A stretch of DNA of 50,388 bases from positions 1 through 50,388 of the forward strand of contig NZ_LQXO02000043.1 of assembly GCF_001639065.2 (NCBI RefSeq), given 5' to 3'. Source of the stretch: Vibrio barjaei. GTDB lineage: Bacteria > Pseudomonadota > Gammaproteobacteria > Enterobacterales > Vibrionaceae. Each line of letters opens with the position of its first letter. The stretch's first letter is position 1. A program made the translations under genes and the position numbers. Of the stretch, positions 17,066 through 25,495 are shown piece after piece. Below the pieces are notes generated by a model that ran no database searches, was not told the DNA's origin, and was given only the letters and a program-made list of their open reading frames with translations.

Positions 17066-18592
17066 ATGACAATTCAAAACCGCTTAGAAGAAAGTGTAAA
17101 CAACCTTAGCGTTGTTCTTGAAGAACAAAAACAACTACTCGCAGAGCACAAAGCTAACCAAAACTACGCTGAGCGATTAAACAACCTATTGACTCCAACT
17201 GACGAGTTAACCACACAAGGCGACGATCTATTGATTGGTGGTTGTAAAGCGACTGACCTTATTGAGCAATACGGCAGTCCGTTGTTCGTTCTAAGCGAAG
17301 ACACTCTACGCGGTAACTTACGCCGTGTGAAAAACGCCTTCGGGAACTACTGGCCAGAACCTGTGAACGTAATGTTCGCTATCAAATCGAACACAAACTT
17401 CGCGGTTCGCGCTATCTGTAATGAGGAAGGTGTTGGTGGCGACTGTTTCGGCCCGGGTGAAGTTGAAGCGACTCACATTGCAGGCGCTGATCCAAAAACC
17501 ATCGCACTAAACGGTACAGTGAAACCTGAGCTTGCTATTCGTAAAGCGATTGAATACGGCTACGCAATCCACCTTGATTCTTACGAAGAGATCGAGATCG
17601 TTGAGCGTATCGCTCGTGAAGTAAAACCTGCTGAAAAAGTACGTATCGCTGTTCGCCTAAAAGTCATCCCTGAAGATTTCTTCAACGACTTTGAACCAGA
17701 CGCCTACCCATTCCCTAACTTTATCGGTGCGATGAAGTGGATTAAATTCGGTCTACTTAAAGAAGAGGCGAAGAAAATCATCAACCGCGTTAAAGAAATC
17801 GATATCTTCGAATTCTACGGCTTCCATACTCACCTAGGCCGCTTCTCTAAGCAGCCTGAAGGTTGGGATGCGCTATACCGAGAGTACGCACGTAACGTTA
17901 TCGAGATCTCTCGTGAATGTGGTGTACAACCTTTCCAAGTGGACCTAGGTGGTGGCTGGCCTCGTGAACGTGAGCCAGAGTGTCGTAGCAAAGAACACAT
18001 GATGAATTCCAACACTATCGAAGATTACGCAAAAATCGTCTGTGAAGGTATGCTAGAAGAGTTCACTAAAGAAGGCTTCAAAGTCCCACAACTATGGCTA
18101 GAGCCTGGCCGTTACATTGCGGGTAACATTGGTACTCTACTGACATCTGTATACGTCGTAAAAGACGACCAAGAGATGGATTACACTTACACCATGGTTG
18201 ATGCGTCGACTTACCTAGCAACGCTAGTGGAGTCACAAGAGTCGAAAAACCCTGTGCTACCAGCAAACAAGATGACACAACCTCTTGTTAAGAAAACAAC
18301 TGAAATCGCTGGCCCTATCTGTATCCCATCAATCTGGGAAAGCGGTGCAACGATGCCTGCACTAGAGCCAAAAGACGTGCTAGCAATTATGGATGTGGGT
18401 CACTACGCTGAATCTCAAGCGAGTCAGTTTAACTCACTGCCACGTCCAGCAACCGTACTTGTTAAAGACGGTCAAGCTGAACTCATTAAACGTGCAGAAA
18501 CGGTTGAGGATGTATTCGCTACTCAAATCCTTCCAGAACGTTTTAAGAAGGCCAAAGCAGAAATCACTAAAAAGAGAACCGCGAAAGCATAA
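17066..18592 (+). CDS. Fold-III PLP-dependent decarboxylase (LysA/ornithine decarboxylase-like), substrate unknown
   Basis: 508 residues, longer than diaminopimelate decarboxylase (about 415), with a helical N-terminal extension of about 65 residues. PLP lysine K107 is in 'MFAIKSNTN', followed by 'GGDCFGPGEVEATHIAG', 'FYGFHTHLGRF' and 'VDLGGGWPRE' (phosphate-binding Gly-rich turn), and 'WLEPGRYIAGN'. The C-terminal active-site Cys is C419, but it sits in 'GPICIPSIW' instead of the C-E-S-x-D seen in LysA. Substrate recognition therefore probably differs from both diaminopimelate and typical ornithine decarboxylases. It is probably monocistronic, with its own terminator, and is followed by MFS paralogue 2. 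Codon bias suggests high expression. A decarboxylase next to a transporter often forms an amino-acid/amine exchange pair; that role is only a suggestion here. Confidence 0.85.
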   Translation: MTIQNRLEESVNNLSVVLEEQKQLLAEHKANQNYAERLNNLLTPTDELTTQGDDLLIGGCKATDLIEQYGSPLFVLSEDTLRGNLRRVKNAFGNYWPEPVNVMFAIKSNTNFAVRAICNEEGVGGDCFGPGEVEATHIAGADPKTIALNGTVKPELAIRKAIEYGYAIHLDSYEEIEIVERIAREVKPAEKVRIAVRLKVIPEDFFNDFEPDAYPFPNFIGAMKWIKFGLLKEEAKKIINRVKEIDIFEFYGFHTHLGRFSKQPEGWDALYREYARNVIEISRECGVQPFQVDLGGGWPREREPECRSKEHMMNSNTIEDYAKIVCEGMLEEFTKEGFKVPQLWLEPGRYIAGNIGTLLTSVYVVKDDQEMDYTYTMVDASTYLATLVESQESKNPVLPANKMTQPLVKKTTEIAGPICIPSIWESGATMPALEPKDVLAIMDVGHYAESQASQFNSLPRPATVLVKDGQAELIKRAETVEDVFATQILPERFKKAKAEITKKRTAKA

Positions 18593-18647
18593 GCTTTAAC
18601 ATATCGGGAACAGAAGCCTCTTAATTATCATATGAGGTGTTATATTT

Positions 18648-18677
18648 AAAGGCTTAGCTTATTGCTAAGCCTTTTTA
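18648..18677 (+). terminator. Rho-independent terminator after the decarboxylase
   Basis: 11-bp stem AAAGGCTTAGC / GCTAAGCCTTT with loop TTATT and a trailing T-run. Confidence 0.92.
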
Positions 18678-18680
18678 TTA

Positions 18681-19216
18681 TCTATACTTCCTTCAAATAA
18701 TTAATGCCTAGATATACTTCTCTATTAGGTTAAATTTTTCCATCAATTAAAATCAACCCACTCTCCCATCTGCCAATTTAATAGAACTTACTTTAATCTA
18801 ACTAAATATTATATAGATAAAGCCAATGCCTAGAATTGAAAACAACTTATACAAATTAACATTTCAAAAACATCATCACTAACAAATAAATAAGGCTATG
18901 TGCAATTAATTATCGATACTATTTTAAGAAAATAATATTGAGACATAGCGCAATATATAACACTACTTTGTACCTATTTAAGGTATATCCAAAAGGAGTA
19001 TCTCTAGCTAACTTAAGTAACAGTTATCAAGTGAATGACCATCAACCCAATAAGTTATTTTTTGTTAATAATATTTTTAACAGAATCATCTTATCAATTT
19101 GAATGCTTCACTTTTTGAAAACTTATCAGTGTGAATGCAGCCACGATGGCTGAAATATGAATTAGAAGGATGCGGGTTGAAATTTTATTTTCTTTCGACT
19201 TAACGGGGGAAGCTAA
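18681..19216 (+). other. AT-rich intergenic region upstream of MFS paralogue 2
   Basis: About 540 bp, visibly much richer in A and T than the flanking genes, with no credible frame. Such tracts are typical of H-NS-silenced or complex promoters. I cannot identify a specific operator. Confidence 0.5.
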
Positions 19217-19234
19217 ATGGGAAACGCAGATTGA
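19217..19234 (+). other. Possible five-codon leader ORF (MGNAD)
   Basis: ATG at 19217 follows a strong GGGGGAAG ribosome-binding site (19205-19212). It reads ATG GGA AAC GCA GAT TGA, ending two bases before the ATG of the MFS gene (19237) in a different frame. The MFS start itself has only a weak ribosome-binding site, so translation could be coupled through this mini-ORF. Confidence 0.4.
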
Positions 19235-19236
19235 TT

Positions 19237-20493
19237 ATGCTAAAAAAACTATGTAATAAACTGGGGATTGAGCTTTGGTTCTCCGCTCACCTTGCTTATG
19301 GCTTTGTCCAACTTGTATTTATCCCGATCGTAATGCCTGCGTTTGTCGCAGAGCGAACCGGCAGTTTTGCCAATGCAGGCTTAGCAATGGGCTTCTTCGG
19401 TGTAGCTGGTCTTGCAGCTCCTATTATTGGCTTACTCGCAGACAAATATAAAGCGCACCGATTGGCTCAGTTTTTAGGCATGGTGGCATATGTGATTGCC
19501 GGTTTCTGCTATATCGCGTCAGGCACTGACTTTACGATGATGGCGATTGGCTCTATTTTCTTTGGTCTAGGTTCTGCAACATTATTAATGTTAAACCCCG
19601 TCTTTATCGCTTTCGCCGGTTATGACAATAAAACTGAAGCTCTCAAGCTGGGTCGAATGGCACAAGCCGCTATTATCGGCACTTTGATTGGCGGTGGCGT
19701 GTTAGCAGCGTTAACAGATGGTGGTTTTGGCTATGAAACAAGCTTTTACACTATGATGGGCACCGTCACTGTTTTAGCTTTGATCACCTTTATGACCAAT
19801 AAACAGGCTGGTCAGCGAGTGCTTGATACCGCAAAAGCTCGCGAAGAAGCTGCGAAAGCTGAGTCGCAACAAAAAGTGAATCTGTTGAGTGTGCTGTTTT
19901 CTAAATTCGGTCTATTCCTTTTTGCTGTCGCGGCGCTATGCGCAGGTCAAGGCGCGTTTCAAGCTCAATTCCCAAACTTAATGAAAAATGCGTTCTCGGT
20001 ATCTGAAGCAGTATCCGCCACCAGCCTATCAATATCTGCAGTACTAGGGTTAATCGTCGTCGTTATGGCCGAGCGCTTCTCAGCTAAATTTGGTCCAGCA
20101 GCACTATTTAGGCTGTGTACAGTAGCGTCCATTGTGGTTGTTGCAGCACTTTACTTTATTGCTGAGTTCCAACTCATACCGACCATTATTTTCCCAGTCG
20201 CGTTAGTCATAATTTATTTACAAGGCATAACAGTGACAGACATGTGTTCTCCAGCCGTCGCTTCCCGCTTAACAAGAGTTGGTGCTGGTTATACGCAAGG
20301 GCTAATGATGTTCTTCATTTCCATCGGTTTTGCAACTGGTAGCGCGATAAGCGGCTTTACTGTCGAATCGTTTAGCTGGAGCGCATTACCCGTCGCCATT
20401 GGTGTACTAACAACAGTTGCTTTTGTATGTATTTGGGCCGTCACTCGTGACAACAAAGCAGCAAAACACCAAACCTCGACAAAACATGCTTAG
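19237..20493 (+). CDS. MFS transporter, paralogue 2
   Basis: 418 residues from MLKKLCNKLGIELW; a TTG at 19231 is also in frame. Twelve predicted membrane helices and the loop 'GLLADKYKAHRLAQ'. It is clearly a paralogue of the transporter at 10324-11568, with long matching stretches over the whole protein. The region between the two copies contains the LysR, aldehyde dehydrogenase, kinase, phosphotransacylase and decarboxylase genes. Its substrate is unknown; a link to the adjacent decarboxylase is plausible because only an intergenic region separates them. It is preceded by a possible mini-ORF with the stronger ribosome-binding site. Confidence 0.85.
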   Translation: MLKKLCNKLGIELWFSAHLAYGFVQLVFIPIVMPAFVAERTGSFANAGLAMGFFGVAGLAAPIIGLLADKYKAHRLAQFLGMVAYVIAGFCYIASGTDFTMMAIGSIFFGLGSATLLMLNPVFIAFAGYDNKTEALKLGRMAQAAIIGTLIGGGVLAALTDGGFGYETSFYTMMGTVTVLALITFMTNKQAGQRVLDTAKAREEAAKAESQQKVNLLSVLFSKFGLFLFAVAALCAGQGAFQAQFPNLMKNAFSVSEAVSATSLSISAVLGLIVVVMAERFSAKFGPAALFRLCTVASIVVVAALYFIAEFQLIPTIIFPVALVIIYLQGITVTDMCSPAVASRLTRVGAGYTQGLMMFFISIGFATGSAISGFTVESFSWSALPVAIGVLTTVAFVCIWAVTRDNKAAKHQTSTKHA

Positions 20494-20514
20494 AAAATTC
20501 GGCGATTTTTGACT

Positions 20515-20546
20515 AAAAAAAAAGCCTCCATAACAGGAGGCTTTTC
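20515..20546. terminator. Bidirectional terminator between MFS gene and udp
   Basis: Stem AAAGCCTCC / GGAGGCTTT (20521-20529, 20536-20544), 6-nt loop, with a long A-run before and TTTT after. Confidence 0.9.
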
Positions 20547-20561
20547 TATTTGAATCAATGC

Positions 20562-21320
20562 TTAAAGAAGCTTACGCGCAGCCTCTACAACCACTTTGAT
20601 AGAGCGAGTTTCCGCTTGCTTCAACGTATCATGGTCAGGCGTTTCTTTCTGGGTACGGTTGATGATAACACCCGCAACACAGCCAGCTTTAAGACCAGAA
20701 CTTGCACACATAGTCAGTAGCGTTGCCGACTCCATTTCGAAGTTCAGTACGCCCATTTGTTGCCACTCTTCCATAGAACCTTGGAAACGACGAACAACAC
20801 GGCCTGAGAAGGTATCGTAACGCTCTTGACCAGGGTAGAAAGTGTCACTTGATGCCGTTACACCAGTATGCACTGTAGAACCCGCTTCAATTGCCGCTTC
20901 TTTCATTGCCGTTGCGACATCGAAATCGGCTACCGCAGGGAATTCCATAGGAGCAAAGTGCAAGCTTGCACCATCTAGACGAACAGAACCCGTCGTGACA
21001 ATCATGTCGCCAACGTTTACGTCAGATTGGATTGCTCCGGTAGTACCAACACGCAAGAAAGTGCGAACGCCCAATTGAGCTAGTTCTTCAACAGCAATAG
21101 AAGTTGATGGACCACCAATACCTGTCGAACAAACAACAACCGTCTTACCGTCTAGTTTTGCACGGTATACTGTGTATTCACGTTGGCTAGCCAAAAACTC
21201 TGGCTCATCCATTAACTCAGCGATCTTTTGAACTCGAGCTGGGTCACCTGGAATAATCGCTAGTGTAGCGCCTTGTAGATCTTCTTTATTTACTCCGAGA
21301 TGGAAAACAGCTTGGGACAT
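20562..21320 (-). CDS. udp: Uridine phosphorylase
   Basis: 252 residues, the family length (E. coli 253). 'IIPGDPARVQKIA' near residues 22-34 binds phosphate. 'STGIGGPSTSIAVEEL' and 'RVGTTGAIQ' complete the phosphate site, and 'VLNFEMESATLL' holds the ribose-binding E-M-E. It cleaves uridine with phosphate to uracil and ribose-1-phosphate for pyrimidine salvage. A strong AAGGAG is six bases before the ATG. Two TGTGA half-sites lie upstream at about 21390-21450 (minus strand), compatible with CRP/CytR-type control known for udp, but neither is a good full CRP palindrome. It is a single-gene unit. Confidence 0.95.
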   Translation of the reverse strand: MSQAVFHLGVNKEDLQGATLAIIPGDPARVQKIAELMDEPEFLASQREYTVYRAKLDGKTVVVCSTGIGGPSTSIAVEELAQLGVRTFLRVGTTGAIQSDVNVGDMIVTTGSVRLDGASLHFAPMEFPAVADFDVATAMKEAAIEAGSTVHTGVTASSDTFYPGQERYDTFSGRVVRRFQGSMEEWQQMGVLNFEMESATLLTMCASSGLKAGCVAGVIINRTQKETPDHDTLKQAETRSIKVVVEAARKLL

Positions 21321-21500
21321 GGGGGACTCCTTTTGTCTCTTGGATATGTGGTAAAGCTTATAAGATCACGCCCAACATAAACGTACACAGATCACACTTT
21401 ACCAATGTAACAGCATCAACATTTCAAATAAAAACGGTTTGCATCACACTTTATTGTCGTATCGGTCTATAAATTACACGAATAACTCTTTGCTGTTCAC

Positions 21501-21529
21501 AAAAAAACCGCCCTACAGAGGGGCGGTTT
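21501..21529 (-). terminator. Rho-independent terminator after zntA
   Basis: Stem AAACCGCCC / GGGCGGTTT (21505-21513, 21521-21529). On the minus strand it is followed by a T7 run (plus-strand A-run 21501-21507). Confidence 0.88.
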
Positions 21530-21573
21530 ATTGATTGAATTATTTATAAATACAGCGAAGCTGAGTACTACAT

Positions 21574-23886
21574 TCAATCAAATTTAGATTTATGACGCAG
21601 TAATCTCAGTGCGTTGAGGGTCACGATGGCAGTAGCGCCACTATCTGCCAAGACGGCAACCCATAACCCTGTAATACCTAAAAGACTAGTGACTAAGAAT
21701 ATGCCTTTTAAACCTAATGCTAACGTAACATTTTGCTTAATGTTACTGAGTGTTGCTCTTGAGAGCTCGATCATCACAGGAAGCTCACTCAAGCGGTTAT
21801 GAGTCAGAGCTGCATCAGCCGTTTCCAACGCAACATCTGTCCCCCCACCCATAGCAATACCAATATTGGCCGCTTTCATCGCAGGTGCATCGTTGATGCC
21901 ATCGCCAACCATAGCGACGCGACGACCTTGAGCTAGCTCGTTAACAAAGGTGACTTTATCTGCGGGCAACAAACTTGCTTTATAATCCATACCCAGAGGC
22001 GTTGCTATCGCATGTGCACTTCGCTCATTATCACCCGTCAACATGATGGTATCGATACCGAGCTTAGCGAGTTTTTCCACCGCTTCTGCGGTATCCGCTC
22101 TGACTTCATCCTGCCATGCGATGATGCCTTTCACCGTATTTTCTGTCACCAGTACCACCACCGTTTTGCCGCCATTTTCCAGCTCAACCACTTTCTCCAT
22201 TACCTCGTCAGCAATATCAAACGTGACTTTAGATGGTGCGCTTAATATCCACTTACTACCATCAACAATACCTTCGATACCAACACCAACCAGTGCTTTT
22301 TTCTCTTGGGCTTCTGGAATAGCAATACCACGCTGCTCCAGGTACTTAATCAATGACGTGGCTAAAGGGTGATTCGAACCTTGCTCAATAGCACCGGACA
22401 GAGCCAATACTTGTTCCGTATCCAAATCTGCTGTCACTACTACGTCGGTAACATGAGGTTTGCCTAACGTCAGCGTACCCGTTTTATCAAATGCAATAGC
22501 TTGAACGTTGCCTAGCTGCTCTAACGCTGCACCACCTTTAATCAGTGCACCACGTCTTGTTGCTGCGGCAAGGCCTGACGTAATCGCTGCTGGTGTTGAA
22601 ATCACAAGCGCACAAGGACAAGCGATCAGCAGTAGTGCTAAACCACGATACACCCAGGTTTCCCATGGCTGTGCGAACATAAGAGGAGGCGTAATAATTA
22701 CCAGAAGCGAAACCAGCATCATTAGTGGTGTGTACCAGCGACTGAATTTATCCAAGAATCGCTCGATTGGCGCTTTTCTCGATTCCGCTTCTTCTATGAG
22801 GTGAAGAATGCGGTCAATGGCGTTCTCACCCTGTTTGGACGTCACCGTGAGTCGCACAACTTTGTCTGTAAGGACCGCACCAGCCATAACGGTCTCACCG
22901 ATATGGCGTTCGACGGGAAGCGATTCTCCAGTCAAAGCACTTTCATCAAAGCTTGCGTTAGCATCCAATAACGAGCCGTCGGCCGGCATACGGTCACCAG
23001 GTGCAACTTCGATAATGTCACCAGGCGCAAGTGCCGATGCACTCTTGGTTTGGCGCACACCATCTACAATCACGGTGGCCTCTTCTGGAACCAAGGACAT
23101 TAACGCTTGAACACCGCTGCGCGCTCTAGAAGCAGCAAAAGCTTCCAATCGCTCACCAATAAGAAACAGTAACAGAACCATTGCCGCTTCTACCGTTTCA
23201 CCGAGATACAACGCACCAATCGCCGCAACACTCATTAGTGTTTCAATGGCAAAAGGAGTACCAGATTTGGCAAGTTTCAGTGCCTTTGAAGCAATAGGGA
23301 TAAGACCAAGAATACATGTTAGCGTGAATAGCCATTCACTTAACTGAGGAAAACTGCCTTTAAACGCAGCAGCGATCGCCATACCTGTAGAGATAGCAAG
23401 GATATGAAAGTTGTCTTTTAAGGTTTTTTTCCAACCTGTTAGTTGGTCTTGCGGCGCTCCATTGGTACTGCCATCTAGAGCGTTCAGAGTAAAGCCAGCA
23501 TCAATAACGGCTGCTTCAACTTGAGTAAATAACGCAGCATCGTTGACTCGAACCACCAGCTTTTCAGTGGCAAACAGAACTTTAGAGCTCACCACCCCAG
23601 CTAATTTATTGGTTGCTGACTCCACTTTTCTGGCGCATGCAGGGCAGTCCATCCCAACAACTTTCCAAGATTTTAATAGTCCAGAATCAGATTCAGTTTT
23701 CCCGCCGGAAGCGGCAGGTTCATCTGGCTCCGACGCACAACAACTACTTTCTGATTCGCAACAATCAGCAGATTGCTCGCTAGAAGTAGCCGTTACTTGT
23801 GCGATTTTTGGCGCGTTGCACGCATCACCCGCGGGACGAATGGCGTTGATAGATTGTGAGCTGCACGCTTTATGTTTTGTACACAT
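21574..23886 (-). CDS. zntA: Zn/Cd/Pb-exporting P1B-type ATPase
   Basis: 770 residues. The N-terminal tail is Cys-rich ('DCCESESSCC' at 41-50 with other Cys), then a heavy-metal-associated domain with GMDCPAC (78-84). Eight membrane helices are expected. The CPC ion motif 'CPCALVIST' is near 420, the phosphorylation site 'DKTGTLTLG' near 465, and the hinge 'MVGDGINDAPAMKAA' near 660. A P1B-type CPC pump with DKTG and a GMDCxxC domain exports Zn(II), Cd(II) and Pb(II) from the cytoplasm. AAAGGAG lies six bases before the ATG. The promoter has a perfect MerR/ZntR-type palindrome in a 19-20 bp spacer. The regulator gene is not in this window. Confidence 0.92.
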   Translation of the reverse strand: MCTKHKACSSQSINAIRPAGDACNAPKIAQVTATSSEQSADCCESESSCCASEPDEPAASGGKTESDSGLLKSWKVVGMDCPACARKVESATNKLAGVVSSKVLFATEKLVVRVNDAALFTQVEAAVIDAGFTLNALDGSTNGAPQDQLTGWKKTLKDNFHILAISTGMAIAAAFKGSFPQLSEWLFTLTCILGLIPIASKALKLAKSGTPFAIETLMSVAAIGALYLGETVEAAMVLLLFLIGERLEAFAASRARSGVQALMSLVPEEATVIVDGVRQTKSASALAPGDIIEVAPGDRMPADGSLLDANASFDESALTGESLPVERHIGETVMAGAVLTDKVVRLTVTSKQGENAIDRILHLIEEAESRKAPIERFLDKFSRWYTPLMMLVSLLVIITPPLMFAQPWETWVYRGLALLLIACPCALVISTPAAITSGLAAATRRGALIKGGAALEQLGNVQAIAFDKTGTLTLGKPHVTDVVVTADLDTEQVLALSGAIEQGSNHPLATSLIKYLEQRGIAIPEAQEKKALVGVGIEGIVDGSKWILSAPSKVTFDIADEVMEKVVELENGGKTVVVLVTENTVKGIIAWQDEVRADTAEAVEKLAKLGIDTIMLTGDNERSAHAIATPLGMDYKASLLPADKVTFVNELAQGRRVAMVGDGINDAPAMKAANIGIAMGGGTDVALETADAALTHNRLSELPVMIELSRATLSNIKQNVTLALGLKGIFLVTSLLGITGLWVAVLADSGATAIVTLNALRLLRHKSKFD

Positions 23887-23915
23887 GGGATTCTCCTTTG
23901 CTTATCCTACATCCC

Positions 23916-23949
23916 AAGTGTAAACCTTGGAGCTAGCTCCAAGGTCAAG
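23916..23949 (-). promoter_or_regulatory. ZntR/MerR-type zntA promoter with palindromic operator
   Basis: A perfect 22-bp palindrome (23924-23945; half-site ACCTTGGAGCT) lies between a minus-strand -35 TTGACC (23944-23949) and a -10 TTACAC or TACACT (about 23918-23924), leaving a 19-20 bp spacer. Long spacers filled by an operator of this type are the hallmark of MerR-family activation. The layout closely resembles the E. coli zntA promoter bound by ZntR. Confidence 0.85.
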
Positions 23950-23956
23950 AAAAATT

Positions 23957-25423
23957 TTACCCCGATAGTGTTGGGGACTCTAACTGCTCCTCTACTTTCG
24001 ACACATCATTAATCATAACAGGGTCTGTTGTACTGAATGGTTGAGAGTTAACACAAACCAAACTTGGGTCTTCTTCTGTACTTTGACATTCGCCAGTCTT
24101 ACGCAGTTCAGAGATATGGAATTTAAGAACAATGTAACCTAACACCCCAAACACGATATTACCCACCGCTTGTCCATACAAGACGCCCAACGCACCAAAC
24201 CATAATGAACCTAAGTACACAAATGGCAATGTACCTAACGTCGCCTTACCCAGATTGAGCGCAGTGGAATACAGTGGCTTACCCAAATTATTGAACGACG
24301 TATTCGCGACAAACAGCACACCATTAAACACAAAGGTGATGGCGACATAAGTCGCAAATGCTGCCACGATCAGCGATGCATCCCCGGTTAACGAGAACAT
24401 GTTAATAATCGGCTGTTGGAGAAGATACAATAAAGCGCAAACCACTAATGTGTATATGGTCGTCACGATGAGTGAGTTCTTTAACGTTTCCTCCACACGA
24501 TCAATTCTTACCGCTCCATAGTTTTGCCCTACGATAGGCCCCACAGCCCCGGACAGCGCAAAGATAAAGGCAAAACAAACTGGCGTCAGACGACCAATTA
24601 CCGCAAAACCAGCGACAAAATCCTCGCCATACTGGGCAATAGCAGTGGTGACAATCGCATTGCCAATAGGCGTCGCGGTATTAGTAATAATGGCAGGAAT
24701 CGCGATCGCCAGCATCACTCTGGCATCACTAATGACATTCAAATACGTAGGTTTAGCTAGTAATTTGTGTACACGTAGTAACGGTGCAAACGAGAAATAG
24801 AACACTGCAAATCGAGCAACGACCGAAGCCGCGGCGGCCCCTTCCACATTCCAGTTAAAACCGAAAATGAAAATAGGATCTAATATAGCGTTAACAATCC
24901 CACCCGCAAGCGTTGCCCACATCGATCGTTTCGCATCACCCGCCGCTCGCAGACCTGCACCACTAGCCATACCTAAAGCAATCAGTGGCGTACTCGGCAA
25001 TAAGATCCAAAGGTAGGCTTCTGCTCTCTCGTGTGCTCTCCCTTCTGCACCGATCGCTGTCAGCAGTTCTGGGATGTAGGCACACATTATCGCCGTTACA
25101 ATCGCACTAATGATAAATGCGATAACAAGAACGCTAGAGCCTATCTGCCTTGCATAATCTACGTTCTTAGCCCCAATAGCTTTGGACATTAATGCGCCCA
25201 TAGCGATGGAAGTTCCTATAGAAACGGAGGTAGCAAAAAAGGTTAACGTACCAGCGAACCCAACCGCAGCAGCCAGTTCAGCTTGACCCAACATACTGAT
25301 GAACAGCATATCGAGTAAATCGACAATGAATATCGCCATGATGCCGACAGTAGAGGTTCCTGACATCACCAGGATATGCCTCATGGTTGATCCTTCAACG
25401 AATTTAGCCGATTGGTCCGCCAT
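23957..25423 (-). CDS. MATE-family multidrug/cation exporter
   Basis: 488 residues with twelve predicted membrane helices. The N terminus has the MATE motif region 'VDLLDMLFISMLGQAELAAA' (20 residues) and 'GTSIAMGALMSKAIGA'. A C-terminal hydrophilic tail of about 45 residues follows. These proteins export drugs or organic cations with Na+ or H+ antiport. Vibrios carry several MATE pumps (NorM, VcmB, VcmD and others), and I cannot assign this copy to a named one. AAAGGA precedes the ATG. The stop lies 8 bp before the zntA -35 element, so read-through into zntA is possible. Confidence 0.88.
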   Translation of the reverse strand: MADQSAKFVEGSTMRHILVMSGTSTVGIMAIFIVDLLDMLFISMLGQAELAAAVGFAGTLTFFATSVSIGTSIAMGALMSKAIGAKNVDYARQIGSSVLVIAFIISAIVTAIMCAYIPELLTAIGAEGRAHERAEAYLWILLPSTPLIALGMASGAGLRAAGDAKRSMWATLAGGIVNAILDPIFIFGFNWNVEGAAAASVVARFAVFYFSFAPLLRVHKLLAKPTYLNVISDARVMLAIAIPAIITNTATPIGNAIVTTAIAQYGEDFVAGFAVIGRLTPVCFAFIFALSGAVGPIVGQNYGAVRIDRVEETLKNSLIVTTIYTLVVCALLYLLQQPIINMFSLTGDASLIVAAFATYVAITFVFNGVLFVANTSFNNLGKPLYSTALNLGKATLGTLPFVYLGSLWFGALGVLYGQAVGNIVFGVLGYIVLKFHISELRKTGECQSTEEDPSLVCVNSQPFSTTDPVMINDVSKVEEQLESPTLSG

Positions 25424-25459
25424 ACCAGTCCTTTTTATTTACATGCAACAAACAATAAA

Positions 25460-25475
25460 GGGCGCCGAAGCGCCC
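25460..25475 (-). terminator. Terminator after the CBS-domain gene
   Basis: GGGCGC / GCGCCC stem closed by a UUCG-type tetraloop on the minus strand, followed by TTTATTG. It lies 21 bp past the stop. Confidence 0.75.
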
Positions 25476-25495
25476 ATAGGGGAATATTGTTTAGT

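Noticed and set aside
21380..21460. CRP site upstream of udp
   Set aside because: Only single TGTGA half-sites occur with poor partners at the right spacing; compatible with CRP/CytR control but not enough to call.
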